Source of the DNA: Synechococcus sp. CS-1332
GTDB lineage: Bacteria > Cyanobacteriota > Cyanobacteriia > PCC-6307 > Cyanobiaceae
Direction of reading: 5' to 3'
DNA length: 64,000 nucleotides
NCBI RefSeq assembly: GCF_025127995.1
Contig: NZ_JAHLYP010000049.1
Coordinates: 1 to 64,000 of the forward strand
Below are positions 1-10,059 of the stretch, one piece after another; the first letter of the stretch is position 1; the number at the start of each line of letters is the position of its first letter. The notes below the pieces were generated by a model, which saw only the letters and a program-made list of their open reading frames with translations, did not search any database and was not told the origin of the DNA. A program made the translations under genes and the position numbers.

Positions 1-2560
1 CGCCGCGCCCCAGCAGGCCACCCGGCTGCGGGAGCCGCTGCCGCTGCCAGCCGTTGTCGGCGCCGGGATCGGGCCAGGTGGGGCCCCGCAGCAGCGAAAT
101 TCCGAGTGTTTCGGCCGTCGCCGACACCCCCTGGGGGCCGTCCAGCAGCACCGCCAGGCCATCGCCGCGGCCTGGCCCCACCGAGGCCAGCCAGCTGATG
201 GCGCTCACCTCCCAGCGGGCCCGCTCCCTGGCGGTGCGGGCCGTGGCTGGCCGCTCGATCACCCCACCGGAGGTGTCGGCCGCCCAGCGACAAGCCGGAG
301 CGGCCAGGGGGATCTCCAGCCGCAGCAGCTCATGGCGCTGCTGCCACTGGGTGCTCAGCACCAGCTCCAGCCAGGGGCTGCCCGCCAGCAGGCGGCCATC
401 GAGGCGCACCGGGCTCGCGCCGCAGCGACCGCGCCAGACGAAGCGGGCACACAGCGGCCCCGTCTCCAGCCATTGCGGCGCCCCCTGCCAGCTCCACTCC
501 AGCGGGTGCTGGCGGTAGTCGGCGGCCAGATCCCAGGCATCCCAGAACTCCCCCCGGTCGCGCCAGCGGCACCAGGCCAGCGGCCCCCCCAGCTGGGGCG
601 TGCCGGTCCCGTCGAACAGCTGCTCCACCCCCCGCGGACCGACCAGCACGGCGAGCCGGCCGTTGCTCAGGCGCCAGTGGTCAGGCCCCCCGCCCCCGGC
701 CCGCTCCACCTGCACCGCCCCCTCCACGGGCCGGGCCCCCGCCCCTGTGGCTTGGCGCCGCAGACGTTGCACCCCCACCCCGTCGATGCCGGGGATCTGC
801 AGCCACTGGCCGCCCCCGGGGGCCGGCTGCCCGATCAGGCGCCGGTCGCCGTCCGTCTCTGACAGACACCAATCGCCCGCCGGCAGCCGCAGGGTGCGGG
901 GCTGGGCCGGCAGGGGCTGGAGCTGCACGGCGCACCAGGCGTCAACAGCTCCGGCTGGCGCCCCCGCAGCCAGGCCACGCCGCAGGGCCCGGTCGCGGCG
1001 GCGGGCGGCCCGGCGGCGGGCGCCCCGCCACTCGGGTTCGGCCTGCTCAAACACCTCCGGGATCGAGGTGCCCGGCAGGATGTCGTGGAACTGCTGGAAC
1101 AAAAGGCTGCGCCAGCCATCCTCGGCGGCCTCGGCCGGCAGAGCGAACAGCGCCGCGGCCAGATCCGCCTCCCGCAGCAGCCGCTCCAAGGTGCGGTTGT
1201 GGCGCTTCTGGTCCGGGCGGCTGGTGGCGCAGCCCCGGTGCAGCTCCAGGTAGAGCTCGTCGCGCCACACCGGCAGCTGCCCCGCTAGGGATTCCAGGGG
1301 ATCGAGGTAGGCCCGCAGGCTGCCGTGCCGCTGGCCGGCGGCCACCGGCTGCCCCTGCCAGAGCTCCAGCTGCTCCAGCATTTCGGCGGTGGGTCCGCCG
1401 CCGTGGTCGCCGACCCCCGGCAGCCAGAGGGCATCGGCGCAGCCGCTGGCCTGCTGCCACTGCAGCCGGTAACGCTCCATCGCCACCGGGTCGCCATTGG
1501 TGCCGATCGGCGCCGTCATCAGGGCCAGCACCTCGGCGCCGCAGCGGCTGCGCCAGCGGAACAGGCGATGGGGGAAGGGGTTGGTGGCGTTCCAGGCCAG
1601 TTTGTGGGTGCAGAACCAGCGCACGCCGGTGGCGGCCGCCAACGCCGGCAGACCGGCGGCGAAGCCGAAGCTGTCCGGCAGCCAGGCCAGCCGGTGGCTC
1701 CACTCCGGGAAGGTGCGCCGGCTGTAGTGCTGGCCCTCCTGGAACTGGCGCAGCAGCGAGGTGGTGGACAGCAGAACGCAGTCGCTCTCCACCCACGGGC
1801 CATTGAGGGGTTCGAAGCGGCCCGCCGCCATGGCCTGGCGCAGGCGGGCGAACAGGGCCGGCCGGTGGCGCTCCAGCCAGGCGTAGAGGGCCGGGGTGGA
1901 ATGGCCGAAATGGAGCGAGCCGAAGCGTTCCATCAGATCCAGCGCGGAGCCGAAGGTGCGCTCCGCCGCCTGCCAGGTGTCGGCCACCGGCCACAGCCAG
2001 GCCAGGTCGAGGTGGGCGTGGCCCAGCACCTGCAGCCGCCCCTCCCCAGGGGCCTCGCCATGGCCATGGGCACGGCGCAACTCACGCAGCTCTGCGGCGG
2101 TGGCGGCCAGCAGGCCGAGGGGATCGGCCGGATCGAGCGGCTCGAGCTCGATCCGGCTGCTGATCAGGGCGCCGTCATCGTGCACCGGGCTGCGCAGCCG
2201 CAGCTCCAGGTCCAGGGCCTCCCCCTGCCACCAGCGCTCGGGCAGGGGCCAACGGCAGGCGGTGTCGAACAGATCGCCGCTGTGGACCCGCTGTCCATCG
2301 ACCCACAGCTCGGCCCGGTCGGCCCACCAGGACAGCACCAGCCGGGCCCGGGCGCCGGCCGCCAGGGGCCGCCAGGGCTCTGGGCAGGGGCAGCGCAGCT
2401 GCAACTGGCGCCACTGGCCGCCCCTGGGCCAGATGATCAGGCCCCGGGCCGCCCAGTCGGGGCGGTGGCTGCGTCCCCACGCCTCCTCCAGGGCCGGACC
2501 GCCTCCGCCCCCGGGCTGCAGGCCCTGCCAGAGCGGTTGGAGATCCAGGGGCCGAAGCAT
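1..2560 (-). CDS. Alpha-mannosidase, glycoside hydrolase family 38 (partial, C-terminus beyond window)
   Basis: Retaining alpha-mannosidase-type hydrolase cleaving alpha-mannosides with a metal-assisted aspartate nucleophile. Reading from the ATG at 2560, the frame stays open to base 2, giving about 853 codons without a stop; family members usually have about 1000, so the beta-sandwich end is missing. Visible motifs are HAHLDLAWLWP near residue 177 (metal-binding His/Asp), WLPDSFGF near 295 (nucleophile Asp) and FHDILPGTSI near 490, in the order expected for GH38. No signal peptide is seen, so a cytoplasmic location is likely. It lies divergent to psbI, about 160 bp away. Family assignment is firm; the natural substrate (storage glycan, glycoprotein or glucosyl-mannosyl solute) is not known. 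Confidence 0.9.
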   Translation of the reverse strand, partial: MLRPLDLQPLWQGLQPGGGGGPALEEAWGRSHRPDWAARGLIIWPRGGQWRQLQLRCPCPEPWRPLAAGARARLVLSWWADRAELWVDGQRVHSGDLFDTACRWPLPERWWQGEALDLELRLRSPVHDDGALISSRIELEPLDPADPLGLLAATAAELRELRRAHGHGEAPGEGRLQVLGHAHLDLAWLWPVADTWQAAERTFGSALDLMERFGSLHFGHSTPALYAWLERHRPALFARLRQAMAAGRFEPLNGPWVESDCVLLSTTSLLRQFQEGQHYSRRTFPEWSHRLAWLPDSFGFAAGLPALAAATGVRWFCTHKLAWNATNPFPHRLFRWRSRCGAEVLALMTAPIGTNGDPVAMERYRLQWQQASGCADALWLPGVGDHGGGPTAEMLEQLELWQGQPVAAGQRHGSLRAYLDPLESLAGQLPVWRDELYLELHRGCATSRPDQKRHNRTLERLLREADLAAALFALPAEAAEDGWRSLLFQQFHDILPGTSIPEVFEQAEPEWRGARRRAARRRDRALRRGLAAGAPAGAVDAWCAVQLQPLPAQPRTLRLPAGDWCLSETDGDRRLIGQPAPGGGQWLQIPGIDGVGVQRLRRQATGAGARPVEGAVQVERAGGGGPDHWRLSNGRLAVLVGPRGVEQLFDGTGTPQLGGPLAWCRWRDRGEFWDAWDLAADYRQHPLEWSWQGAPQWLETGPLCARFVWRGRCGASPVRLDGRLLAGSPWLELVLSTQWQQRHELLRLEIPLAAPACRWAADTSGGVIERPATARTARERARWEVSAISWLASVGPGRGDGLAVLLDGPQGVSATAETLGISLLRGPTWPDPGADNGWQRQRLPQPGGLLGRG

Positions 2561-2722
2561 GGGGAACGTGACCGAAACGTTTCAATCGGAGCCGGTTGTC
2601 CCTGCCAAACGGCATCGGACAGCCTGGATGGCCAACCACCACCCATAAGATGATGCGGCTGCCGAGGGGTCATCGAGACCCGTACCGGCGCCTGTCACTC
2701 CCTGTCACCCGCCGGACAGACC

Positions 2723-2842
2723 ATGCTCGCTCTCAAGATCTCGGTTTACTCCGTCGTCTTCTTCTTCATCGGGATCTTCGTCTTCGGCTTCCTGGCCAGC
2801 GATCCCACCCGCTCCCCCAGCCGCAAGGACCTGGAGGACTGA
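2723..2842 (+). CDS. psbI: Photosystem II reaction center protein I (PsbI)
   Basis: A 39-residue single-span thylakoid protein that binds beside D1 and CP43 in photosystem II and aids early assembly. The sequence opens [15 protein letters not shown] and closes with [17 protein letters not shown], matching the PsbI family along its whole length. One hydrophobic helix spans about residues 6-24 and the tail is charged. The ATG is the only plausible start. A different frame of the same DNA stays open into the downstream barrel gene, but that frame is a shadow here because PsbI conservation fixes the reading frame. A run of T follows the stop, without a clear hairpin. Confidence 0.97.
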   Translation: MLALKISVYSVVFFFIGIFVFGFLASDPTRSPSRKDLED

Positions 2843-2958
2843 ATTTTTTTCTGCCGCGGCGCCACCCGACACCCGTCCCGACAACCGGACCGCTGCGGGG
2901 GAAGCCCCCGATCTCCCATGGCAGGATCGGCCGCGTCCTCGCCGCTCATCCGCCACCT

Positions 2959-5900
2959 GTGGTGCTCCATCCCCGCTCGGGACGTCGCCAGGCCCCTGAA
3001 GGCCTGACCCCTGGGCTGGGCCTGTGGCTGGGTCTTTGCGGCGTACTGGCGCTGACCAGCGCACCGGCCCAGGCACGACCGGAACTCCCCTCCAGGCTTC
3101 AGGCCGCCCTGGCGCAGCTCACCCCAGCGACGGCCGCACCCGCCACGGCCAATCCCTTCGACGACGAGCCCCAGAGCGAGCCGCAAGGCCGGCCGCAACC
3201 TGAACCGCAAGCTGGGGTCGAGCCCCCAGCCGAACCAGCAGCCCCAGCTGCGGCCGCAACGACACCGGCGCCAGGCGTCGAACCCGCCACCGCCAGCGAT
3301 GCGGTGCCCCTGGAGCTGGAGCTGACCGCCAACCAGCAGGGCTACGACAGCCAGCTGCAGCGTTTCGTGGCCACCGGCAGCGTCATGGCTCGCCTCGCCG
3401 GTGGCCGGCTGCTGGCCGACCGTCTGGAGTTCGAAGCCAGCACCCGCACCCTCCTGGCGGTGGGCAATGTGCGCTTTCAGCGCGGCCAGCAGTACCTACA
3501 GGGAAGCCGCCTGCGCTACTCCCTGCTGGAGGGGGTGGGGGAAATCGACGACGTCTACGGCGTCATTGATCTGGACAGCACCAAGGAAGACTTCGACCTC
3601 GAGCAGGCCGCCTCCACCCCCGTGCCGCCGCCGGAGCCGATCAGCTGCACGCCCTCCTATCCGGCCGTGCCCCAGTGGCAGCCGTACCCCTGGGCCGTCA
3701 CCACTTGGGCCGGCCAGATGTATGCCGGTGAATTCGGCGACACCTTCACCTTCAGCGGCCGCTTCCGGCCCGAATACCTCGGAGGGATCGGGATGCAGCG
3801 CCGCCTGTTCCAGGCAGGCCCGCTGTCGCTGGAGTTCGATGCCAACCTGCTGGGGCACCGGGCCAATGCCCAGCCGGGGGGCGGCTTCAACCAGCTGATC
3901 CCCTTCTCCAACACCGCCGCCCAGAACTTCGGTGAGTTCACCGGTGGTCTAGGCCTGCGCTTCTGGCTGCGGCCCTGGCTGAATGTCTTCTTCGTGGAGG
4001 GCCTGAGCGTCACCTCGGCCAAGAGCAACTACGAGCAGACCTTCCGCCAGAACTCGGCGCGGCTGCTCAACTACCTGGCCTTTGAGGTCGAGGCCCTGGT
4101 CACGCCCCGCTGGTCGGCCGTGGGCCGCATCCACCACCGCTCCGGGGCCTACGGCACCTTCAGTGGCGTCAGCGAAGGCAGCAACGCCTACCTGCTGGGC
4201 CTGCGCTACCGCTTCGGCACCGACAAAATCGCCAGCCAACCGATGCCGGTGCCGCCCGCCCAGGGCTGCCCAGAAGCCCCGCCCCTGTCCAGCGAGCAGC
4301 CCGATGGGCTGGCCCAGCAGCTCGAGCAGGTGACGATGGGACCCGGCTGGACCGGCACCAGCGGCCAGCCCGCACCGCCGCCGCCGGTCCAGCCGGTCCA
4401 GGACAAGGGCGGGGTGTGGCGCAACGCCCGGTATCAGGAGCGGCGGCGGCGCGAGGCCATCGCCAGGATTCCCCAGCGGGTCGAGAACGTGACCTTCGAG
4501 CGCAGCCTCAAGGCCGAGCGTCGCTTCGGCTTCCCGCGGGAATTCACCACGCCGGACACGGCCAACGATTTCGGCACCACCCGGCCTGAGCAGCTCAAAG
4601 ACCAGACCACCGAGGGCAACCAGGAACTGATCAAGGGCACTGTGAGCCGCTGGCGCATCCAGGCCCGGCGCCTCAAGTTCACCCCCAATACCCTCTCGGG
4701 CGATCGGGTGGGCTTCACCAATGACCCGTTCACTCCCGCCCAGTCGTGGATGGATTCGGAGAAGGTGGTCATCACCCTGCTGCCCAACGGCGACACCCTG
4801 GTCAAGGCGCGCCGCAACACGTTGCGGCTGGAGGATCGCCTGCCGATCCGGGTCACCCGAGAGCGCCGCATCCAGAAGCAGGAGGAGGTGAGCAATCCGC
4901 TGGTGCTCGGCAATGACCGCGAAGACCGGGACGGCTTCTTCCTCGGCTACAACGTGCCGATCAAGATCGGTCAGAAGGGGCTCCTCAACCTGCAACCGCA
5001 GGTGATGATCCAGCGCCTCTACACCGGCAACACCGACGCCTATCCCCTGCCGGGCGCACCGGCGGGGTCCACCACCATCGTCGAGCAGCCCGCCAAGGGT
5101 GGCGACTACCTCGGTCTGGATGCCCGGCTCACCGGGCCCCTGCTGGGCTTCAGCGCCGATGCCCGCCTCAGCCTCTCCACCCTCAACCCCGACAACATCG
5201 CCAACGGCACGCGCAGCTTCGGCGACCTGGCCCGGGTGTTCAACGTGCCCGTGCTGGGCCCCAGCACGTTCCGCCTCTTCGGTGCCTACCGCTTCCGCAC
5301 CTGGAACGGCTCCCTCGGCGAGCAGGACGTCTATTCCGCCTACGGCGTTTCGCTCGAAAAGCAGGGAAGCCTGCCCAGCTGGGGCCAGTTGAGCCGCAGC
5401 TATTACTGGCGCATGGGGGTGGGCAACTTCCAGGCCGTCCAGACCAACGGCACCGATCTGCTGCAGTTGTGGCGCGCCAACGCCATCGGCTCCTTCAACT
5501 TTTCCTACCCGATCTGGACCGGCAAGCCCACCACCAGCCCGCCGGTGATCTCCCTGGCCAATTCACCGGTGCCGATCGTTCCCGGCCTGCGCTTCAACGC
5601 CAACCTGCTCGGCGTGGCCGCGTACTTCAGCGACGGCACCAACCAGAACACGGTCGGCCTCTCCGGTGGCCCCACCCTCACCCTGGGCCGCTTCGAGAAG
5701 CCCTTCCTCGACTACACCCAGCTGACGGTCACCGGCGGCATCACCCTGCGCCAAGGCCAGAGCCCACTCAACTTCGACCGCGCCGTCGACCTGGGCACGA
5801 TCGGCATCGGCCTGTCCCAGCAGCTGGTGGGCCCGCTGGTCTTCAGCGGCGGCATCGGCTTCAACGTGGATCCCAATTCGGGCTTCTACGGCGATGTCAC

Positions 5901-6078
5901 CGGCTCCTATGTGGAGCTCCGCTGGCAGCGGCGCTCCTACGAAATCGGCGTCTACTACAGCCCCTACGACGGCCTGGGCGGCATCCGGCTGCGCCTCAAC
6001 GATTTCAACTTCAAGGGTCCAGGCACCCCCTTCATCCCTTACCACCCCACCCAGGGGGCCCTGCAGCGGCCCTTCTAG
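2959..6078 (+). CDS. DUF3769 outer-membrane protein with OstA/LptA-like N-terminal domain
   Basis: Large secreted protein, about 1039 residues from the GTG at 2959 (a second GTG lies at 2962). There is no in-frame ATG near the signal sequence; the next ATG upstream lies before psbI. A Sec signal (GLWLGLCGVLALTSAPAQA) is followed by a Pro/Gln/Ala-rich linker. Next comes a region near residues 118-205 that reads like the repeated beta-strands of OstA/LptA (LELTANQQGYD, GSVMARLAGGRLLADRLEF). The remainder is rich in short amphipathic strands, as in beta-barrels, and ends at an aromatic residue (LQRPF). DUF3769 proteins are cyanobacterial, and an LptD-like role in outer-membrane lipid delivery is inferred. 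Its stop overlaps the stop of leuD by 4 bp. Confidence 0.8.
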   Translation: MVLHPRSGRRQAPEGLTPGLGLWLGLCGVLALTSAPAQARPELPSRLQAALAQLTPATAAPATANPFDDEPQSEPQGRPQPEPQAGVEPPAEPAAPAAAATTPAPGVEPATASDAVPLELELTANQQGYDSQLQRFVATGSVMARLAGGRLLADRLEFEASTRTLLAVGNVRFQRGQQYLQGSRLRYSLLEGVGEIDDVYGVIDLDSTKEDFDLEQAASTPVPPPEPISCTPSYPAVPQWQPYPWAVTTWAGQMYAGEFGDTFTFSGRFRPEYLGGIGMQRRLFQAGPLSLEFDANLLGHRANAQPGGGFNQLIPFSNTAAQNFGEFTGGLGLRFWLRPWLNVFFVEGLSVTSAKSNYEQTFRQNSARLLNYLAFEVEALVTPRWSAVGRIHHRSGAYGTFSGVSEGSNAYLLGLRYRFGTDKIASQPMPVPPAQGCPEAPPLSSEQPDGLAQQLEQVTMGPGWTGTSGQPAPPPPVQPVQDKGGVWRNARYQERRRREAIARIPQRVENVTFERSLKAERRFGFPREFTTPDTANDFGTTRPEQLKDQTTEGNQELIKGTVSRWRIQARRLKFTPNTLSGDRVGFTNDPFTPAQSWMDSEKVVITLLPNGDTLVKARRNTLRLEDRLPIRVTRERRIQKQEEVSNPLVLGNDREDRDGFFLGYNVPIKIGQKGLLNLQPQVMIQRLYTGNTDAYPLPGAPAGSTTIVEQPAKGGDYLGLDARLTGPLLGFSADARLSLSTLNPDNIANGTRSFGDLARVFNVPVLGPSTFRLFGAYRFRTWNGSLGEQDVYSAYGVSLEKQGSLPSWGQLSRSYYWRMGVGNFQAVQTNGTDLLQLWRANAIGSFNFSYPIWTGKPTTSPPVISLANSPVPIVPGLRFNANLLGVAAYFSDGTNQNTVGLSGGPTLTLGRFEKPFLDYTQLTVTGGITLRQGQSPLNFDRAVDLGTIGIGLSQQLVGPLVFSGGIGFNVDPNSGFYGDVTGSYVELRWQRRSYEIGVYYSPYDGLGGIRLRLNDFNFKGPGTPFIPYHPTQGALQRPF

Positions 6079-6707
6079 GCCGCCGCGAACGCGTTCATGT
6101 AGGGGAGACGGCTGGCGGTGGCCCGCAGCTCGCCGTCATGGGCCACCAGCTGGGCGGTGCCGTTCCATTCGCCGCTGACCAACATGCGGCGCGGGCCGGC
6201 AGGCAGGTTCAACGGCCACGCCTGAACGTCGCTGCCGGCGTCGAGCGTCACCCAGGGTGGCTCGAGATCGAGCTGGAGAACGGCACCGGGATGGGCGGCG
6301 ATGGCGGCCTGCAGGGCCAGCACGGCGTCGTGGTCGGCGCTGAGACAGGGGATCCCCAGGGCCAGGCAGTTGCCGAAAAAGATCTCGGCGAAGCTTTCGC
6401 CGATCACCGCCCGCAGGCCCCAGCGCATCAGCGCCTGCGGGGCGTGTTCGCGGCTGGAGCCACAGCCGAAGTTGCGGTTGACCACGAGGATGGCGGCGCC
6501 CTGGCTCTCGGCCCGGTCGAAGGGGTGGTCACCGGCCCGCTCGGTGCGGTCATCGGCGAAGACACCCTCCGCCAGCCCGTCGAAGGTGACGCACTTCAGG
6601 TAGCGGGCCGGGATGATCCGGTCGGTGTCGATGTCGTCGCCGGGAACGACCACGGCGCGGCCCTCGCAGCGCTGGATCGGTCCGGCCGGGAAAGGGGTGG
6701 CGCTCAT
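6075..6707 (-). CDS. leuD: 3-isopropylmalate dehydratase small subunit
   Basis: Small subunit of the leucine-pathway isomerase that converts 2- to 3-isopropylmalate; it supplies the swivelling domain to the LeuC iron-sulfur subunit. The 210 residues contain the typical [19 protein letters not shown] segment near residue 20 and [14 protein letters not shown] near residue 80, the substrate-recognition loop. The ATG at 6707 overlaps the end of leuC by 4 bp, so the two are translationally coupled in one operon read leftward. Length and motifs are normal. Confidence 0.96.
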   Translation of the reverse strand: MSATPFPAGPIQRCEGRAVVVPGDDIDTDRIIPARYLKCVTFDGLAEGVFADDRTERAGDHPFDRAESQGAAILVVNRNFGCGSSREHAPQALMRWGLRAVIGESFAEIFFGNCLALGIPCLSADHDAVLALQAAIAAHPGAVLQLDLEPPWVTLDAGSDVQAWPLNLPAGPRRMLVSGEWNGTAQLVAHDGELRATASRLPYMNAFAAA

Positions 6708-8152
6708 GCTCGGGTGGTGGCGGTCTCTGGTGCTGGGGTCATCGGGACGGCAACCAGGCGGCGCACGTCGGCGACATGGCCGCTCACCGCCGCCGCCGCC
6801 ACCATGGCGGGGCTCATCAGCAGGGTGCGGCCCGTGGCCGAGCCCTGGCGCCCCTTGAAGTTGCGGTTGCTGGAACTGGCGCTGATCTGACGCCCCTCAA
6901 GGCGGTCGGGGTTCATGGCCAGGCACATCGAGCAGCCCGGTTCGCGCCACTCGAAGCCAGCGGCGCGGAACACCGCATCGAGGCCCTCGGCCTCGGCTTC
7001 GGCCGCCACCTGCTCACTGCCCGGGACCACGAAGGCCTTGATGCCGGCGGCCACCTGGCGGCCACGGGCAACGGCGGCGGCGGCCCGCAGATCGCTGAGG
7101 CGGCCGTTGGTACAGCTGCCGATGAAGCACACATCCACCGGCAGGCCCTCGATCGGCGCACCGGGACGCAGATCCATGTAGCGGTAGGCCTCCTCGGCGA
7201 TCGGCCGCTCGTCGCTGTCGGTCTGCTCGAGGGTGGGCACGGTTTCATCGACGCCGATGGCCTGGCCAGGCGTGATGCCCCAGGTGATGGTGGGCGCGAT
7301 GGTGGCCGCCTCGAACACCACCTCGTCGTCGAAGCTGGCCTCAGGACCCGAGGCGAGGTAACTCCACCAGGCCAGGGCCCGCTCCCAGGCCTCCCCGACA
7401 GGGGCGTGGGGCCGCCCCTTCAGATAGGCGTAGGTGACGGCATCGGGGTTGACGTAGCCGCAGCGGGCACCGCCCTCGATGGCCATGTTGCAGAGCGTCA
7501 TCCGCTCCTCCATCGAGAGGGCCTCGATCGCCGGGCCGGCGAACTCATAGGCGTAGCCGACGCCGCCCTTCACCCCCAGAGTCCGGATCACGTGAAGCAC
7601 CAGATCCTTGGCGTAGACGCCGCTCTGCAGGGCCCCGTCCACCCAGATCCGCCGCACCTTCAACTTGCCCATCGCCAGGCTCTGGCTGGCGAGCACGTCG
7701 CGCACCTGACTGGTGCCGATGCCGAAGGCGATGGCACCGAAAGCGCCGTGGGTGGAGGTGTGGGAATCACCGCAGGCCACGGTCATGCCCGGCTGGGTGA
7801 GCCCCAGCTCCGGAGCGATCACATGGACGATCCCCTGGCGGCCACTGCCCAGACCATGCAGGGTGATGCCATGGCGTGCACAGTTGCCCTCCAGGGTGGC
7901 GAGCATCGCCTCCGCCAGGGGATCGGCGAAGGGGCGCGCCTGGGAGGTGGTGGGGACGATGTGGTCCACCGTGGCCACCGTGCGCTCGGGATGGCGCACC
8001 GACAGGCCCAGGTCGTCGAGGGCGGCGAAGGCCTGGGGGCTGGTGACCTCATGGATCAGGTGCAGCCCGATGAAGAGCTGGGTGGCTCCACCCGGCAGCT
8101 CAGCGACCCGGTGCAGCTCCCAGACCTTGTCGTAGAGGGTGCCGGCGCTCAA
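6704..8152 (-). CDS. leuC: 3-isopropylmalate dehydratase large subunit
   Basis: Aconitase-family iron-sulfur subunit of isopropylmalate isomerase, 482 residues. It opens [14 protein letters not shown]. Cluster ligands are visible as the Cys in [14 protein letters not shown] (near residue 345) and the pair in [14 protein letters not shown] (near 405). [21 protein letters not shown] (the catalytic region) lies near residue 130. The start overlaps the stop of the DUF2811 gene by 4 bp and the end overlaps leuD by 4 bp, so DUF2811-leuC-leuD form one transcript. Confidence 0.97.
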   Translation of the reverse strand: MSAGTLYDKVWELHRVAELPGGATQLFIGLHLIHEVTSPQAFAALDDLGLSVRHPERTVATVDHIVPTTSQARPFADPLAEAMLATLEGNCARHGITLHGLGSGRQGIVHVIAPELGLTQPGMTVACGDSHTSTHGAFGAIAFGIGTSQVRDVLASQSLAMGKLKVRRIWVDGALQSGVYAKDLVLHVIRTLGVKGGVGYAYEFAGPAIEALSMEERMTLCNMAIEGGARCGYVNPDAVTYAYLKGRPHAPVGEAWERALAWWSYLASGPEASFDDEVVFEAATIAPTITWGITPGQAIGVDETVPTLEQTDSDERPIAEEAYRYMDLRPGAPIEGLPVDVCFIGSCTNGRLSDLRAAAAVARGRQVAAGIKAFVVPGSEQVAAEAEAEGLDAVFRAAGFEWREPGCSMCLAMNPDRLEGRQISASSSNRNFKGRQGSATGRTLLMSPAMVAAAAVSGHVADVRRLVAVPMTPAPETATTRA

Positions 8153-8427
8153 GAGGAAGGATCAAGACGGTCTGAAACCACCCTAGAAGGCGTCTGTTCC
8201 GCCGGGGCGGGCTCACGCCGGAACAGGCCGTCGAGGTAGTGGCGGGCCACGGCGCGGTCATGGCTGGCGTGCTGGAACAGAAACCCGGCCAGGGCAGCCT
8301 GCATCAAGCGGTACTGATCCCACTGGGGGTGCACCCGGATGAACTCCCGCATGGCCTCGAAGAGGTCCTCCGGCATCTGGTTCTCGATGCTCACGGTCCG
8401 GGGGGCGTGGTCGGGGATCTGGCTCAT
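8149..8427 (-). CDS. DUF2811 domain-containing protein
   Basis: Small cyanobacterial protein of 92 residues with no assigned function. The core [20 protein letters not shown] followed by [20 protein letters not shown] matches the DUF2811 pattern and looks like a compact helical fold without membrane segments or Cys motifs. The ATG at 8427 is preferred over the one at 8454, since family proteins begin shortly before the SIEN segment. It is the first gene of the leuC-leuD operon, overlapping leuC by 4 bp. A link to leucine synthesis would be inference from position only. Confidence 0.8.
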   Translation of the reverse strand: MSQIPDHAPRTVSIENQMPEDLFEAMREFIRVHPQWDQYRLMQAALAGFLFQHASHDRAVARHYLDGLFRREPAPAEQTPSRVVSDRLDPSS

Positions 8428-8784
8428 GCGGCGCTGGTCGTCGGTCCCCCCCATCAGGCCATGGGGCTGCCCCCGGCGTCAAAGCGGACCCCACCGGGCC
8501 GGTCCCAAGGGACCGCCCCTGAGAATCACGGCAGGGGGCGGTTTCCCAGCCACCGGTCGGGGGCGGTGCTCGGACCTGCCTGCGGGGATGCGTCCGGTCA
8601 AGGGGGCACGGTCTTTCCCGCAGCAAGACGCGAGGGCCCCTGCGGCGGCTTTGGCCCGGCCTCAGCGACCTGTGGAAAAGACCCGCTCTTTCGGGGGAAA
8701 AGTGGCAGGCAGGGGGGAAAAGTCCATGCCACAGGATTCGTGATCGTTAGCGGCCGAGGCAGCAGATGTTCCGATGGGGCCCGA
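8428..8784. other. Intergenic region upstream of the DUF2811-leuCD operon
   Basis: About 355 bp with no convincing gene on either strand. It contains three short direct repeats of GGAAAAG at 8674-8680, 8696-8702 and 8716-8722; the last two sit in a longer shared GGGGGAAAAGT. Centre spacings of 22 and 20 bp place them on about the same helix face. The first, on the other strand, reads TTTTCCACA like a DnaA box, but it is isolated. The promoter of the operon should lie here; no clear -35/-10 pair was recognised. Confidence 0.45.
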
Positions 8785-10059
8785 TCAGATGGCCGCAATG
8801 TTCAGCCGTAACCGCAGGCGGTTCAGACTTTCCCCCACCGTGAGTGTCTGGATCCAGGTGCGTTCCCGGCCACTGCCGAAGCGCACCGCCTCGCTGCAGC
8901 AGCCATCGGGACCGGCCACGGCGATGTGGACCAGCCCCACGGGCTTCTGCTCGGTGCCCCCCCCGGGCCCGGCGATGCCTGTCACCGCAACGGCCCAGGT
9001 CGCCCCCGTCAGGCGCCGTGCCCCTGCCGCCATCGCCTCGGCCACAGGGTCGCTCACCGCCCCGTGCACGTCGAGGAGCTCGGCCGGCACCCCGAGCAGG
9101 TCCTGCTTCACGGCGTTGGCGTAGGCGATCACCCCACCAAGAAACACCTCTGAGGCCCCCGGCACTGCCACCAGGGCCGCGCCGAGGCCACCACCGGTGC
9201 ACGACTCCGCCACCGCCAGGGTCTCGCCGCGGCGCCGCAGCTCCACCAGCACCACCGAGGCCAGACTGTCGCCATCGGCGCCGAAACAGCTGGGGCCGGT
9301 TCGGCGGCGCAGTTCCGCCTCCACCGGGGCCAGCAGGGCGGCGGCAGCGGCCCCATCGGCGGCCCTGGCCGTGACGCGCAGCTTCACCTCCCCCGCACCG
9401 GCATAGGGCGCCACGGTGGGGTTCTCCAGCGCCAGCAGGTCCTGCACCCGCTCCGCCAGGTCGGATTCGGCCACACCCCAGAAGCGGAGCATGCGGCTGG
9501 CGAACACCCCGCCGGCCAGGCCCGCCTGCTGGAGCCAGGGAGCGGCGGTGGCGGCCCACATCGCCCGCAGTTCGCTGGGCACCCCCGGAAAGGTGAGCAC
9601 GGTGAACCCCGGCACCGGGGTCCAGATCATCCCGGGAGCGGTGCCCGTCGGGTTGGGCAGCACCGCGGCGCCGCGCGGCAGCAAGGCCTGCTTGCGGTTG
9701 CTGGCGGCGACGCTGCGGCCCCGGGCCGTGATCCGGGCCTGGATCGCCGCCCAGATCTCGCCGTGCTCCACCAGGTCGGCGCCGAAGGCCGCCGCGATCG
9801 CCTCGGTGGTGAGATCGTCGGGGGTGGGACCCAGGCCGCCGGTGGTGACCAGCACCCGGCAGCGGCCCGAGGCCTGCCGCACCGCGTCGATCAGCCGATC
9901 CCGGTTGTCGCCCACCACCTGCTGGCGGTGGTGCACCACCCCGAGGGCCGCCAGCTGTTCGGCCAGCCAGCGGGCATTGCCGTTGACGATGTTGCCGAGC
10001 AGCAGCTCGGTGCCGATGCAGAGCACCTCCACCCCGGCAGCGCCGGGGGGGCCGCTCAC
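8785..10059 (-). CDS. cinA: CinA family protein (NMN amidohydrolase / ADP-ribose pyrophosphatase type)
   Basis: Two-domain protein of 424 residues from a GTG at 10059. The N-terminal MoeA/COG1058 domain opens [17 protein letters not shown] and carries [17 protein letters not shown] near residue 72. The C-terminal PncC-like domain shows [12 protein letters not shown] with the catalytic Ser, and [18 protein letters not shown]. Known members deamidate nicotinamide mononucleotide for NAD recycling and hydrolyse ADP-ribose. The frame stays open upstream, but that part lies inside the transferase gene; the GTG sits in a GTGA overlap with its stop, indicating coupled translation. Confidence 0.93.
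   Translation of the reverse strand: MSGPPGAAGVEVLCIGTELLLGNIVNGNARWLAEQLAALGVVHHRQQVVGDNRDRLIDAVRQASGRCRVLVTTGGLGPTPDDLTTEAIAAAFGADLVEHGEIWAAIQARITARGRSVAASNRKQALLPRGAAVLPNPTGTAPGMIWTPVPGFTVLTFPGVPSELRAMWAATAAPWLQQAGLAGGVFASRMLRFWGVAESDLAERVQDLLALENPTVAPYAGAGEVKLRVTARAADGAAAAALLAPVEAELRRRTGPSCFGADGDSLASVVLVELRRRGETLAVAESCTGGGLGAALVAVPGASEVFLGGVIAYANAVKQDLLGVPAELLDVHGAVSDPVAEAMAAGARRLTGATWAVAVTGIAGPGGGTEQKPVGLVHIAVAGPDGCCSEAVRFGSGRERTWIQTLTVGESLNRLRLRLNIAAI

Noticed and set aside
1325-2653. A 442-codon plus-strand open frame across the mannosidase
   Set aside because: Antisense to the GH38 gene; amino-acid composition (Gly, Gln, Arg, Pro, Ala) indicates a shadow.
8671-8679. A DnaA-box-like sequence (TTTTCCACA on the minus strand), possible origin
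   Set aside because: Only one good box is present, there is no AT-rich unwinding element and no dnaA or dnaN nearby, so an origin is not supported.
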